64,000 bases of DNA from Fratercula arctica (lineage: Eukaryota; Chordata; Aves; Charadriiformes; Alcidae): positions 30,198,355 to 30,262,354 of the forward strand of contig CANTUZ010000007.1 of NCBI GenBank assembly GCA_947846985.1, read 5' to 3'. The notes under the pieces were generated by a model. The model did not search any database. It was given only the letters and a program-made list of their open reading frames with translations, and had not been told where the DNA came from. Shown in pieces: positions 13,901 to 26,163 of this stretch; position 1 is the stretch's first letter, and each line of letters starts with the position of its first letter. The position numbers and the translations under genes are program-made.

Positions 13901-14482
13901 GGCAAGAGTTACCAAAAGCCTAGATTTAGTCATTTGAGAAAAACACCGCAGATGGTAGAGGCTTTCAAATAACCACTCATTTGCATCCCAGGAAAGGTGT
14001 TGTCAGCGGTGTACAGTTTCTGGTGTTACTTAAACAGAACAAAGGAAACTGCAAAGCTGAAGGGTGGCTAGCTTTTCTTTGAAGTATTTAATGTATTTTA
14101 ATTAAAAATATTATGAAGGTAGCTGTCAAGTTGTGAAGTAGCTATACAAAAGCACTGAGATACATATAGTGAAGCAAACTAAAAGGAAGTGTTATTTCAT
14201 ATTTCCAGATTTAATCAGTGCATTTTCTTTACAAATACGTATTTGAACATATAACGAAATTTTAATCTGTGTCTCTTTATGATTCTGCGTATACTGACTT
14301 TCACTACTTAATCCTGGGTTCAATTTTACCAGGATGAATTTTGTAAAATGAATATTGAATCTCAAATCATGAAAACTTTGCCCAAGACAATTGGCCTGTG
14401 TGGGCCAGTTTTATGAGGTTTCCAACAAAAGAACATAAACTGTGCCGTGTGCTACTCAGCGTGAGTTCTGAGCTGAAAGAGG
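10931..14482. other. Gene-less AT-rich DNA
   Basis: About 3.5 kb with no recognisable exon, RNA or repeat family. Frames at 11.3, 11.8, 12.2 and 13.4 kb are 67-86 codons, AT-driven, and lack domains or credible splice context. A T/C-rich patch at about 12290-12370 is the only compositional feature. Confidence 0.6.
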
Positions 14483-14850
14483 TTGTGTTTGGCTGACCCC
14501 CTGCCAGCAGTTGAGGACTACACAGCCACTCACTGCCTCCACCCCATCGCCAGCTGGACTGGGGAGAGAATAGAGGAGCAAAAGCAAGAAAACTCATGTA
14601 CCAAGTTAAAGACAGTTTAGTAAGTGAAGGAAAGAGGAAGTATAAACAGAACCAAAACAAGTGATGCAAAGGTAATCGCCACCTCCCCCAAGCAGAGCGA
14701 TGCCCAGCCAGTCTCTGAGCAATGGCTGTTTTGGAAAGACTACCCCCCAGCTGCACTGCTGAGCGTGGCGTTCCGTGGCATGGAATATCCCTGTGGTCAG
14801 CCTGGGCCAGCTCTCCTGGCTGTGCCCCCTCCTGCCTCTTGTCCAACCGT
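14483..14850 (-). mobile_element. Truncated LTR of an avian endogenous retrovirus type
   Basis: About 370 GC-richer bases that I recognise from memory as a dispersed bird LTR. In minus-strand order the landmarks are a U3 part with GGGATATTCCAT, then the region where a TATA box is usually found (degenerate here), then an R/U5 part with TTAAACTGTC-like, GAGTTTTC and GATTCTCTCCCC-type motifs, and an end with AACCCC/GCCAAACACAA. The LTR's own 5' part, at the high-coordinate end, is missing beyond about 14850, and no internal viral sequence or second LTR is nearby. It is therefore probably a broken solo LTR. Long open frames across it (185 codons on the minus strand) are by-products of composition. 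The family name was not determined. Confidence 0.75.
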
Positions 14851-15429
14851 CCAAAAATTATACACGTGTAATGTTCAGAAGTATACAAACACTGCATGAA
14901 AGAAAAAAGTACGTTCAGATACATTTATCCTGTAAGTCCCAGGAAAGATTCTGTTTTGTTTTAAACATTTTTTTTAAAAATTTAAGGTTTTTTTACCATT
15001 TTGGGGAATATATATATTTCTTCTCACGAAGTAATGGGTCAGTGTTTTGGAATTCTTGTAATAGGTATTTCCCTAAATAAGAAGTCTACGTTAAGGCAAA
15101 ATATTCCATTGAAATCAAGACAGTATGTGAAATAAATTAGTAAAGGGAATGCAACCTGTTTGTTTACTCTGCTCCCATTGCTGTCTGGTTCCTTGGCTTT
15201 GTGTGATAGTCCGTGACTGTAGAAAACAACTTTTTTTTGTCATTTAACTATTTTACAGCCATACACTCTGTTACAGATTAGATACTATTGTTCAGCCACA
15301 TTGTGGACATTGTTGAATGTTGGTAAATGAGATTTGTTCTCATTTTAAAACTTGCCAGCAAATGTCATGCAAATGAACTGCAGTCCACTGCATCTGAGTC
15401 CAACTGATTTGAGTTTACTGTATTAAAAG
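14851..15429. other. Gene-less AT-rich DNA
   Basis: No gene or repeat family recognised. The stretch is T-rich from 14960 to 15080 and drops abruptly in G and C after the LTR boundary. Confidence 0.55.
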
Positions 15430-15576
15430 AATGGGATGGTTTGGATTGTACCAATCAAAGAGCGGTCAGGGTTGGAAAGGACCTTAAAGATCATCTGGTT
15501 CCAACTCCCCTGCCATGAGCAGGGACACCTCCCACTAGACCAGGTTGCTCAAAGCCCCGTCCAACCTGGCCTCATA
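15430..15576 (-). mobile_element. CR1 LINE 3' end
   Basis: Reverse complement of a CR1 3' end. The core runs from about 15464 (GGTTGGAAAGGACCTTAAAG, then ATCATCTGGTTCCAA) through CCATGAGCAGGGACACC and CACTAGACCAGGTTGCTCAA to CCGTCCAACCTGGCC. Between 15430 and 15450 a degenerate ATGGGATGGTTTGGATT resembles the same tail motif again, so the 3' tail may be partly duplicated. Noncoding and inactive. Confidence 0.93.
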
Positions 15577-16851
15577 TCTGTAGACGAAACCTAAGCTTTT
15601 GATTTTGTTTGCTAAGTTTTCAAAGGAATGTTTTCTGTCAAGACAAAAACATTCTTTGTGATGTTGACCCTATTTTCACTCACTGCAATATTTCCACTTT
15701 CTGATATTTTCTCTTTTTTAAAGAAAGTCTGTTTCCATTTACTCTTTATAAATGAACAATAAATCTGAAGATTTCTTCTCTTCTAAATCTTTGAATGATG
15801 AGACAATTAAACTTTCCATGGAGCAGGTAGCAGATTACGTGTGTAATGGTGTTCTCAAGAGTTTGTTGAAACAGATGCACTGTGGGAACACTGACAAATG
15901 AGAACTTTAAGAAGAAACCACTACAGCAAAAAACATGTTACTGTGTTACTTTGGCTTTAATAACTTTCACATTTGGTGGAAATAAGACAAAATCAAATGG
16001 CTAGGAATATCTTATAAATTCATAGAGGGAAATGTATATATTGACTGAGAAGCAGAAAAATTACATACAGAGCCTTCCTACTTAAGGTCTGTTTGTTAGC
16101 ATCTGAATTAATGCAGTTGTACAGCTTTAGATTTCTAATAGCTTTTTTTTGCTCTTGTGAAGAGATGTAGTTGTTATACCAATGTCTTTTGATGGCTGAT
16201 GTCTATTAATGCAGAATAATTAAGTGAAATGTGAATCCTACACCAACACTCAGGGTTGAACTTAGAGTTCTGTGAGGCATGGGACACTGTAGTTTTAATT
16301 TTTCAGTATAAATGAAGCCATTTGAACACAAAGCCTCAGCTTTTCAGCAAAACACTTGTTAGCGTGTGGGTCACTGAGTTTAACAAGTCCCTGTAATTGC
16401 TGGCAAGGCAAGGTCTGGAAGTGCCAGACCAGGCTTTGACTATGTACTTTTATTTCAAGGCACTCCTCCCTTTCAAATTTTCAGGCTTCCTTTAAATGTC
16501 TTCTTAAACTGACTCCTCCTTTTTCTCAGGAGTCTTTTTGGAATTCACTGATTACTCTGTAATCTAAATTATGCTAGGAATAAACCTATAATTTCCTCCA
16601 TCACGTAAGAACTCTGTTATACACATTTCACATGACGTACATATTTCACATATATACAAATAAAGTTAAACTTCTCACTTGCTGTTGTTTTTTTAAAATA
16701 AAATTTTGTAGCAATTTCTTGTTGTGACTCTGAGCTACGTTTTTATGCCTTGTAATGATATATCATTGATGTAATCAAGAAGAGTTTTCCCTTAACTTGA
16801 TTTAAAAGTCCTTTTAGTTTCCCTGTGGTCGTCTTGGGGATATCAAAAGCT
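15577..16851. other. Gene-less AT-rich DNA
   Basis: No exon or repeat family recognised over about 1.3 kb. Nothing beyond short A/T runs is visible. Confidence 0.55.
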
Positions 16852-16882
16852 CCCCCCCGCTCCCCCCCCCCCCCCCCCCCCC
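16852..16882. repeat. Poly-C tract (C7, GCT, C21)
   Basis: A C7 run, then GCT, then 21 uninterrupted C up to 16882. The minus strand reads as a poly-G tract able to form G-quadruplexes, the plus strand as an i-motif candidate. It is immediately followed by an A-rich patch. Run length in an assembly is unreliable for such tracts. Confidence 0.9.
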
Positions 16883-19800
16883 GACTGTAAAAAAAAGGAA
16901 TCTGCTAAAGCATTTTGGCTTATGTTTTGCATGAAAAAAATTGCTGAGCTGCTCAAAAATTGTCTTTGCTAATTCAACATAATATTTTCTACATTTCAGT
17001 ACTGCTATGTGCAGTGGTACTTCAATATTTGGTTCCAATTTTAGGTTCTAAATTGTTGTGAAAATTTTCACACCACATAGTGAACGCTAGTTATTGGCCT
17101 CAGCTTAATATATACCCCTCTGTATTTCAGAGATGAGGAGTTACTTTTAAAATGTGTTTGACTTTACAAAGTGTGCTGTGGAAACTACAGGAACCACAGA
17201 GTCTTCTTTTGTCTTTTTCATTTTTCTTTTTAAATTGCAATATTAGTTTGTTTAATTTGACAAGTTCTGATGACCAAAATGTGATGTTGAAAGGCTTGAA
17301 TAATAGCTCAGATGATTTTGTCCTTTTGGAAGAGAAATATGCCAGAGACAAGCTGTCCTCTCTGGCAATCTTATTAGAAAGATTGAGAAATGAATGGAGC
17401 TATTAGAAAACCCAGTTAGAATATATATCTGAAGAATTATGGCCCTGCCCACAGGGGTGAAAAGCAATGACTCCATTTAGATTTTCAGAATTATGGCTTC
17501 TAGAAATGTCGCAGAGGAGTAAAGAAGACTCCATCTTCATCGTTCATCACATAATTGGCTGAACTACTGTCAAGGTTCACAGGACCCCTAACGTTGTCGT
17601 CATTAGTCTCAAACTTCCAAGACAAAGATAAGATTTTTGCTATGACATATAATCAAAAAGATAATTACTTTTTAAAGATAAATAGTTCTTTCTATTCTCT
17701 GATCTGGATCTAATAAACCAAGATCAAAAGCAAGCCGTTTTTGCTATGTTATGAAATGCTACTTTTGGAACAGAAGTCAAAGCTTATTCTATTTCTTTGC
17801 TACTGCAATTCTGCAAAACTGGACCTTATCAAAGACTATCAGTTGTTCTTATTTAATGACTATTCTTTATAATTATTGATTTCTGATAAAAGTACTAAGC
17901 AGTTGCTGTCAAAAAATTCAGCACAATTTGTTTTTAGGGTGGTCTCACTTCCTGACTAAGTCCTCATGTCTTTATGTATATATATTTTATGTAAATATTC
18001 ATTATAATTAAATGAAATAGAAAAATACGATAGATAAAAAGGCCTAAATAGACGTTAAATGCCAGTATACTTTTAATTGTTCTACAGTCTGACAGGATTG
18101 TAGGGTGGGGGTTTTATTATAATTTTTTTCTCTTCACTGACCTAATACTGAGCTGGTATTTTTTTTTATTTCATTTGGGGTTTTAGCGTACTGTATTTAT
18201 TAATCGGTAAATAACAGATAGACAAACAACATATAATGAATTATTGGGTTAAATCTAAAACCAGGCATATTCAAACAGGAAACAGCATGACTCAGTGGAT
18301 TTAATATTTATGATTGTTTCAGGTTTAAAGCATGTAATTTATTTTCATAGTGTTGTTGAAATTATAGTTACTTTTCCTAATGGTTGGCTGATAACAAAGG
18401 TTGTTATTACACTGGGGTAGTAATGACCAGCGTTTAACCAAGGTGGTTCCAGTACCTTCCCACTTGAGGCACTGAAGAGCATGTCCTGTTCTTCACAGAC
18501 AGCATTATAGGAGAGAGGCAGTCAGAGGAGAGGGGGAAGGCTGGCAGAAGCCGCAGTCTCCCCCACAGGCCACCTTTGCCCACTTGCCCTGCCACGAAGA
18601 AAGGAGCAGAAGGCAAGTCAGGGAGAGGGAAGCTGATCCATGGACCGCAGCCTGGGCAGTTCTGCATTAGGGCCCAGTTGCAACTGCAACCACACTTTCA
18701 AGCAAATTCCAGCTTTGTGATCTTATGCATCTGAACATCTTTACTGTAAAATATTAATAGAAGTGTAGTTAACAATTTATTAGTTTGCCAAAAGTTATAG
18801 CTGTGGCTAAATTATTTGTACTGTCCAGTTTTACACTCTGGCTTGCTTGTTTGTAGGTGTAGCTTCCAGAATTGCATTTAAGTAGTTTTCAGGGAGCTCA
18901 GCGTTGTGCTGTAAATGAAAGTCAGGTCATGCACCTTACATGACAGTTAGGTGTCATTCTCTGCTCTGAGTGTTGGTATGACCTTTTGTTGCATTATTTT
19001 CAAGTTTCTGGGATATAAAAAAGATGTAGGGCATGAGGCAGGAACAGGTAAAAGTACATAAGCTTGAGTACATTTTGGGTTTACATTCTTTCTGTTCAGA
19101 AAGAATCACTTATAGGAGTTGATGCTGCATCACTTGTTTATCTTTTGTACTTTTTGTAACAGACCTTTTTTAGTTTCTTTTTAACCCTGGCATGTTTGAC
19201 ACTGGTTCCGTTTTTTTCTTCTGCTCTGATTATCTGTTTCCAGTGTGACAAACAAGGCATGTTATTACAGATGGACATCATAATTAATGGGTAAATGACA
19301 AGGCATAATTTTATTCTGAGCCCACAGGACCTGAATTAGAGAATTTTCGAAGAATGCTAATATCTTCTCATTTTCAAATATGAGTTTGTTTATCCCTCAA
19401 AGAAAATATTGAGGCCAGCAATAGAATTTTTTATAGTTCATTATATAGTTTGTAATAATCTTTGTAGTTAGTGTGTCTGTATCACTAGCTCTTGAAGTGC
19501 GTTGGGTGTTCTGTTCTCTCTGCTCTTTATTTTCTTTTTTATGACCAGTTTAACTCTCATTGCTAACCTAACTGGAATTTCTTTTGTACAAGGTAGAGAT
19601 GCTTATACTATCAGAATAATATTTTAATGTTCAATATATTTTAAATTTAAAATTGTTATTTTAATTTATTTTGTTTCATTCATTCAGTTTCAATTATGTT
19701 TTATATTTAGTTTTGGGATTCATCACAGGATAGCTGTCCCAAGACAAATGTTCTCATGGACAAAATAAAGCGTTTTGAATGGTACGTTGCTACAATAAGG

Positions 19801-20800
19801 AAGTGAAGGACAACTTCAGACTAACTCTGATGTATAAATATACCTCAGCTTGTTTCGAGATTTTTGAATAGGTTTTAGTAACAAGATTTATGGAATTCAT
19901 ACAACTGCTGTTTAATATATTGGTTTAGAAGGGCAGAATGGCAATTAAACATAGATGATTGTTGATTATAATAGAGAGTTAAGTTGTTATAGCAACTGGA
20001 GCACTCATCTTATCACCGTGCACAGAAAAGCACATACTAAAGAAAAAAAAGGGAAAAAAGACTGATCTTTTCCTTTCTCCCAATAGTCTGTAATCATAAT
20101 TATCATAATAGATATTCAGAATTTTTCCTTTGCAGCTTCTAGTACTTCTATATTACTATGCAAATACAATTAATTCTGCAATCATCAGACTTACTTCACT
20201 GAAGTAATTCTATTTGTTTAGTTAATATTGGATTTCACTTATCTTTGTAATTTTAACCATTTAAATAAAAAATATGTAATTCTATCCGTCCTCTTACAAT
20301 TTATAGGGAGATTAGGTTTTGTTTTTCATTCCTTTTCAAATGTTAAGGAGATGTAGTGCTGTACTCTGTCATACTGTTGTTAAAGCTTGGTATATTCTGC
20401 TGATTATAAACCATAACAGGGCAATTAGTCAACAGCAGTTAACAGAAAAATTGAGGCAGGAATATTTTCTGTGTGCTCAATGTATTGGATTAGATTAAAA
20501 GGTATTAAAAATGCAAGTCCAAGACATCTATTCCAATTTATGCCATTTGATTATTTGGACTGGTATAATGCTTTTCATCAATTTATGGGTGTGTTAGGGA
20601 GTCTTTCAGAGAATATCTTAATCGGCTGGCAACACTCTGAATGTTTGGTGAGTGTGACACAACTGAAAGTTAGGAAATCTCAAATTTATTTCCTGTTCTG
20701 CCCCCGATCTAAGACACTAGGTAAGTTATAGATGAGGAAGAGCCATGACTCACTCTCTGTGGAAACCCTGCATCCTGCAACATGTGTGTGTCCCAGTTTC
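16883..20800. other. Gene-less AT-rich DNA with one GC-richer patch
   Basis: No gene recognised. The interval 18430-18680 is GC-richer than its surroundings and carries one 77-codon minus-strand frame without a domain; it matches no repeat I know. The rest is AT-rich with short T and A runs. Confidence 0.5.
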
Positions 20801-20817
20801 TTTTTTTTTTTTTTTTT
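20801..20817. repeat. T17 homopolymer
   Basis: An uninterrupted run of 17 T. No nearby CR1 tail or transcript end explains it. Confidence 0.85.
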
Positions 20818-23250
20818 ATCCCTACGCTGTGACAGAACACTGCTTCTGGCTTGTCTCTGATTTATTAACAATTCTTTTGACCTGTCCAAGATTAGAAGAA
20901 TACAGTTACATGTGGAATAAGCAACAAGGTTTTAATAATATTTTCATAGAGTGATTTCTGAATTACTCCTTTCCTTGAATTAATGACACTATAGAATTGC
21001 AATATTTTCCTTCTAAGTTGGTCATCAGAAGATGTGATTACTGGAGTCTGTTAGGCACAGAAAATTGTATTTGGACTTCTGACTTCATTTCGTTAAAAGC
21101 ACAGGCACTTTTGTACTTCATTTTGCAATTGCAAAAAAGTGTTGTTTTAAACTTAGAGATCAAGAGAAGTTAGTTTTATGTGAATGAAATGCAGAGCACT
21201 CAGAGTTTCTATTTTCTTAATAACTCGCAATTATTTGATTTGAATATGTGTACTGTTTCTAAAGAGAACAATTTTAGGCTAGCTAGAGCTATTGTGAACT
21301 GAAATGTCAACTAATAGTTTTAATTACTTGCTTGTGATCCTCTCAACGGTAGTTTGAGAGAAAATGCATGCATGCTCTCCATTAAAACAGATTAGATTGA
21401 AACATAACCAAATAATGCCTAATTTCAACTTCTAGAAATTTAGAGTTTATGTAAAGCGGGTGAATGGACTACTTGCGGAACCAGGTTTAGCAAAGCTAGG
21501 CTGTGCCATTAGAAGACCTAGCCACAGAAGAGTAGTTAAGTCTGACCATTAGAAACCCTTATCATTAGAGTTTGTTATTTAGCTATAAAAATTTGCTCCA
21601 GGCGAAAAATTAGACTCAGCAATTGCCAACATATGAGGCTTTAAATTACTTTTTAAGATGTACACAAAAAGCAAGTTTGCTTACACATCCATTACATCTA
21701 CATCAATAGTTCTCTTCTAGCTCAATATTTTATGTGCTACGAACTAAGCGCTTTGAAAGTAGATTGAGAATGCTTACTGTCACTAGGTTAGACCCTATTT
21801 TTCTGTCTGCTCCAAGTTTATTTCAGGTTTCTTATGGAGCCTTTAAATTACATCTGTGCAAAGTTAAAGTATTTTATTTCCTTAGATTTAACTTTATAGT
21901 TTCCATTTTTAATAATTTTCATTTTCTTGAAGTATGATATCCTCATTCAAGGCTATCTGTGTCTTTTCCTGCTCTTTTTAAGAGAACTTTTCTGGTCTAG
22001 GTAGCTTGCCTACAGCTGACCACAGGGTGAAATAATAGAATTGTCTTGGTTTGACTGGATTCCCAAGCCAAATCCCTCTGTAGTGCATGTCCATCTCTTT
22101 AGCAGGTGCAGCTTTGTTAAGCTTCATATACATCATCTGTTTGCAGCCATAACACTATTTTATAAAGAATCTTTCCAAAACACAATGTTGTCTAATCTCA
22201 GAGATGGGAATGAAGCATAATGCAAGGAAAGATGTAGAGCTGTAACAGTAGGATTTTGATATTTCACAGTGAGAGTGATTGGTTGGAACACAAATTGCAG
22301 AAATTCTCTGGGCAAGAAAGCTCCACACTGGCTACTGGAGGACTGCAGGCAGAGCTGGGAAATGCAGTGTTTTGACAGACTGCCAGTTGGGCTGCTAATG
22401 AGCCAAGCTCATAAATTTGGGGGAGCCATGTAGGTCTCGATAGCTTCGGAGCCAGCAGAGTCCTGTATTCCTCAAGCATCTATCCCTATGTCACTTATCA
22501 TAGGCAGTCTACTTCCCCATTCCTGCGTTTTCTCAGAGCTATAGGTTTTGTGTATCACAAAGCTCTATTTTCAATACCTACCTTAATCTCAGTTTCTGAT
22601 CCCACCTCAGGTTACAAGCGAAACATTGAAGTTTAGCATAGTGAGAGGTAAAGATTCAAAATAAATGACACTTACTTTGCCAGGATATAATGTATGCTGC
22701 TTCAATTGTAATCTGAAAGCAACACAAATTGTGAACTAATTATTGAACAGGCAGATTTATGGCATGTTTTTCTTCAGTGACAATAAATTTGAAAATTATT
22801 GTAAAAGTATTTGTCACGTTAAGGGTCTGATTCTGCAGAGGTTTAAGTGCATAAGTAGTAGCTCATACAATTAGTTCTAAAATCAGGTACTTGGTATAAA
22901 TGAAAAGCTAACCATGACTCCTTTACCAGGCTGAATGCTTCAGTCTCAGTCAACCTACTTGAAATAAGTATATAGCTTCTCTGTATTGAAGTGTTTAAAA
23001 AAATTTGCAATTGAAACCTTGAATACTTTGGTTTGTTTCTGATAATATAATCTACATAAGTCAGTCTATAGGTGCGTAACATTTGTGTGTGCAACCGTGG
23101 ACCTGTAACAAGGACTTCACGTACAAGTGATTTGAAAGTCTGCTGGTGAAATGAGGCACCACTAGGATGGCTAATCTGCAAGGAATCTATGATTAAAAGT
23201 AGTAGTCTAGCTGGGTTGCAGAGTGTACTGTAAACAAAGAGAGAGAGATA
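20818..23250. other. Gene-less AT-rich DNA
   Basis: No exon or repeat family recognised. Frames at 21.7, 22.3 and 22.84-23.18 kb (67-112 codons) lack domains and biased composition. Confidence 0.55.
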
Positions 23251-23271
23251 TTTAAGAGAGTGTCTCTTAAA
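23251..23271. repeat. Perfect 9-bp inverted repeat, 3-base loop
   Basis: TTTAAGAGA and TCTCTTAAA are exact reverse complements separated by GTG. A GAGAGAGA run lies directly upstream at 23240-23247. Probably a chance product of the purine-rich repeat context. Confidence 0.85.
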
Positions 23272-26127
23272 AGATTCTTTTCTAGTATTTATTATCTTAT
23301 CTATTGCATTTTGAAGATCCCTCTTTGTTGGGACCTTCTAATTAACCACAGTTAGTCTAACAGCATATTATACCTGGAACAACTTATCAACAGTTAATGA
23401 AATAATCACTGGCAAAGTCCAGCACAGAAGCCATAGAACCTGAATTCATAATTGCATCTTTACTGTTTAATTGTGCACCCCTCAATAGGCCAGGAATCAT
23501 TTAAACATCTGGTTAAAACGTTATTTCCTTTAAAAATTACTGAAGCATGTGTGTAAGCACTTGCTGAGTAGAGAGGTAGATGGACTGTTATATCTATGTC
23601 TCTCTGACCTTGGTACTCTGTCATACAAATGTATTAAAAAAAGCATGCAGTTAAAGTGAAATAGTTCAAGTAATACAAAAGAAGAATCTAAAGTCTTATC
23701 TTGCTATATTGACCCTGCTTTACAATCTTGCTGCATTGTATCATTAGATAGGCTACCAAAACTCAGTTAAGAATAGTATTTCCAAGAAGGGTTTAGGGAT
23801 AAACCAGAACATTAAAATTTAAAAATCTGGTATTAGAGTATTACAGTTTGACTCAGTCATGCTTGGCTTATTTTATACACCAAGAAAATGATTGCAAGTG
23901 AGATATCAAGACAGTTTTCTTTATCCTGTTTAATTATTGCTTGATTAATATTTGATGCAGGGTTTGCAGAAAGAGATATATATTTTTAAAGGCAGTAAAA
24001 ATTAATTTTGGATAATATAGGTGGTTTAGCTCTTATCAATCAATAAAATATAATCTTCCGTGTTAGTGCCCTTTATTGTATCAGTGACAGTCTTTATCCT
24101 ATATATCTAATATCTACATGGACTAGAGCAGAAATTACTGCATGCACCCTGCGATTTATAATCCACTCTACCCAGCTCCTCATCAATTATTTTTGCTGCA
24201 AAATGTAGTGCCACTGATAGGTATTTTATCTCAGTGCTGCATTCCCGCTGCCTGCGGACTGTTGCTTTGAAGAGTCTTAAAAGCATTGCTATTTAATAAT
24301 ACTAACCGGTGCATCTGCTCTAAAATTTGTTCCAAGTTACTCGCATTCTATTTTTTACAATATACTTTCATACATAGATAGTAAACACATTTTGTTTAGT
24401 ACCAATTTATTCTGATGCGAACCTTTCCTAAATTCATAGTGAGACTATGTTAAAATGCGGGATTCAGTAAAAAAAATCGTTCACAATATGAAAAAAAAAA
24501 AATTTCCTTTAAATTACTATAATAGAATTTTATGTAATTAAAATGTAAGCTAAATGATGTGGGTTTTAAATTGGACATTGTGATCATTTTTCATATTAGT
24601 GTGTTTCTTGCAGACAGGTTTCTGAAATCCTTACTCAGTGAAAACTTCCCATTGAGTAAAAGAAAGTACATCAGTGGACGATCACAACACATATAATAAA
24701 CATCTAATCACCTCATTTTCACAGGAAGAACTCCCCTAACAGGTTGCAATAAATTATTTATGTATGTGGTGGCCCATAAATATTTTAAAACCAATATAAA
24801 AGTACACTTGGGGGAAACAAAATAAACCTATGTTTGTGAGATGAATTATATTCCAAATATTTGTGGGGCATTGCTTAAATCTCTGTGGTTTCTTCATGAC
24901 GTTTTTTGAGAAACTTGACTGTGTATTGTTCTCTTTCTGTCTGTTAAATTATCTGCAGCTGTCTGTAGTCATGAATCTATTGGATGGTTGTGACGGGAAG
25001 AAGAATTTTCAGGGATTGTGCTGAGCTGTGTAGTCTTTCTCAGATCTGTGCACGTTAAGCCAGAATGCTCTTTTCGGTGCTGGATCTCCATCCACTGGGC
25101 TGGATGAGGGAAATGGGATAGGCTTTGGCTGGTTACTTGTTTTTCCTATTTTTCAGAGAGTTTGGAAATCAAGGATCATTACAAGTTCTCTCTTAACCAC
25201 TAAAATATTGTCCTTGGCTACAACTAATCTAACCTAATTTAATGCAGTATGGAAACTGGGAAATCAAACCTCTTCTACATTAATGTCTTTGTGCCTCCCT
25301 CCTTTGGTGGAAACTGCAAATTCTGATGTTTGCTTTTTGACAAACCTGATGCCTTTCATTCAGGAAAATGTTCTTTGTGTTTTTCATATCTGTTTGTGTC
25401 CAGGCTGCTATCCCGAGTGTGGATTTCTTAAATGTGTATGTCTTAAAAAAAAGTTTCCTTAAAGATAAATTTTAAACATGGACAGTAAGTGAACTCATTC
25501 CAATTTATACATTCTTGAGGTTTGTGTCTATTCTGCAAGATTTTATGTTTGGCTCTTAAATATTTGTAAAAGTACAGTGTATATATGATGCCATCTCCTC
25601 CAGTTGTGTTCTCTTACAATGGCTATATTGTGGACTGTACAGCTGTGCAGATAGTCAGGTAGTTTACGTCACTGCTCCTTTTGGTAAGTGAAGTCTTTAG
25701 CAGCCTTTGCATCTAAATACCTTGTTAGCTTTTTTTTAAATGTGCTTGCCAGAGCCTTTTGTATTATGCAGCTGTCTTCTGATCATATGTTGTTGGTTGT
25801 GCTTCAAATAGGAAACTGACTTTATTCAAGGCTGCAGATTAATTTGGCATATGGCAGTAACATCACGGTTTGTTACCACACTCAGCTCTGCTAAAGCATC
25901 TGGAAATCATTTGGTTATTGACCAACATAGGTGAAGTAGTGTCAGGAAGATTACTTTTTCTGTCTGGGGATGTGTCAGCTATTATAATTCCTTGACCAAT
26001 CTATCTTCTGAATTATGTGACTTTAGTAATGGCATAAACTAAAAGGGAAGAAATCTTAAGGAGAGATGAGTTTTGAACACTGGATAGATATTCTCTTGAT
26101 TATCTAGGTCAGTCCTTTTGTAGGTGT
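23272..26127. other. Gene-less DNA, low repeat content
   Basis: No gene or transposon fragment recognised. The interval 24020-24330 has few simple repeats and a balanced texture of short distinct motifs, which can mark conserved noncoding DNA, but that is only an impression without an alignment. Short A runs occur at 24470 and 24491. Confidence 0.45.
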
Positions 26128-26163
26128 AGTATGAGATGTAGCTTCAGTATGAGACGTAGCTTC
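26128..26163. repeat. Two-copy 18-bp tandem duplication
   Basis: AGTATGAGATGTAGCTTC at 26128-26145 is followed directly by AGTATGAGACGTAGCTTC at 26146-26163, with one mismatch in 18. This is a recent local duplication, probably by replication slippage. Confidence 0.9.

Noticed and set aside
14367..14924. 185-codon minus-strand frame
   Set aside because: It lies across the LTR remnant and AT-rich flank; LTRs do not normally encode proteins and no domain is visible.
22044..22072. TGTCTTGGTTTGACTGG as an LTR start
   Set aside because: It resembles the first bases of the avian LTR type, but the following sequence does not continue the match.
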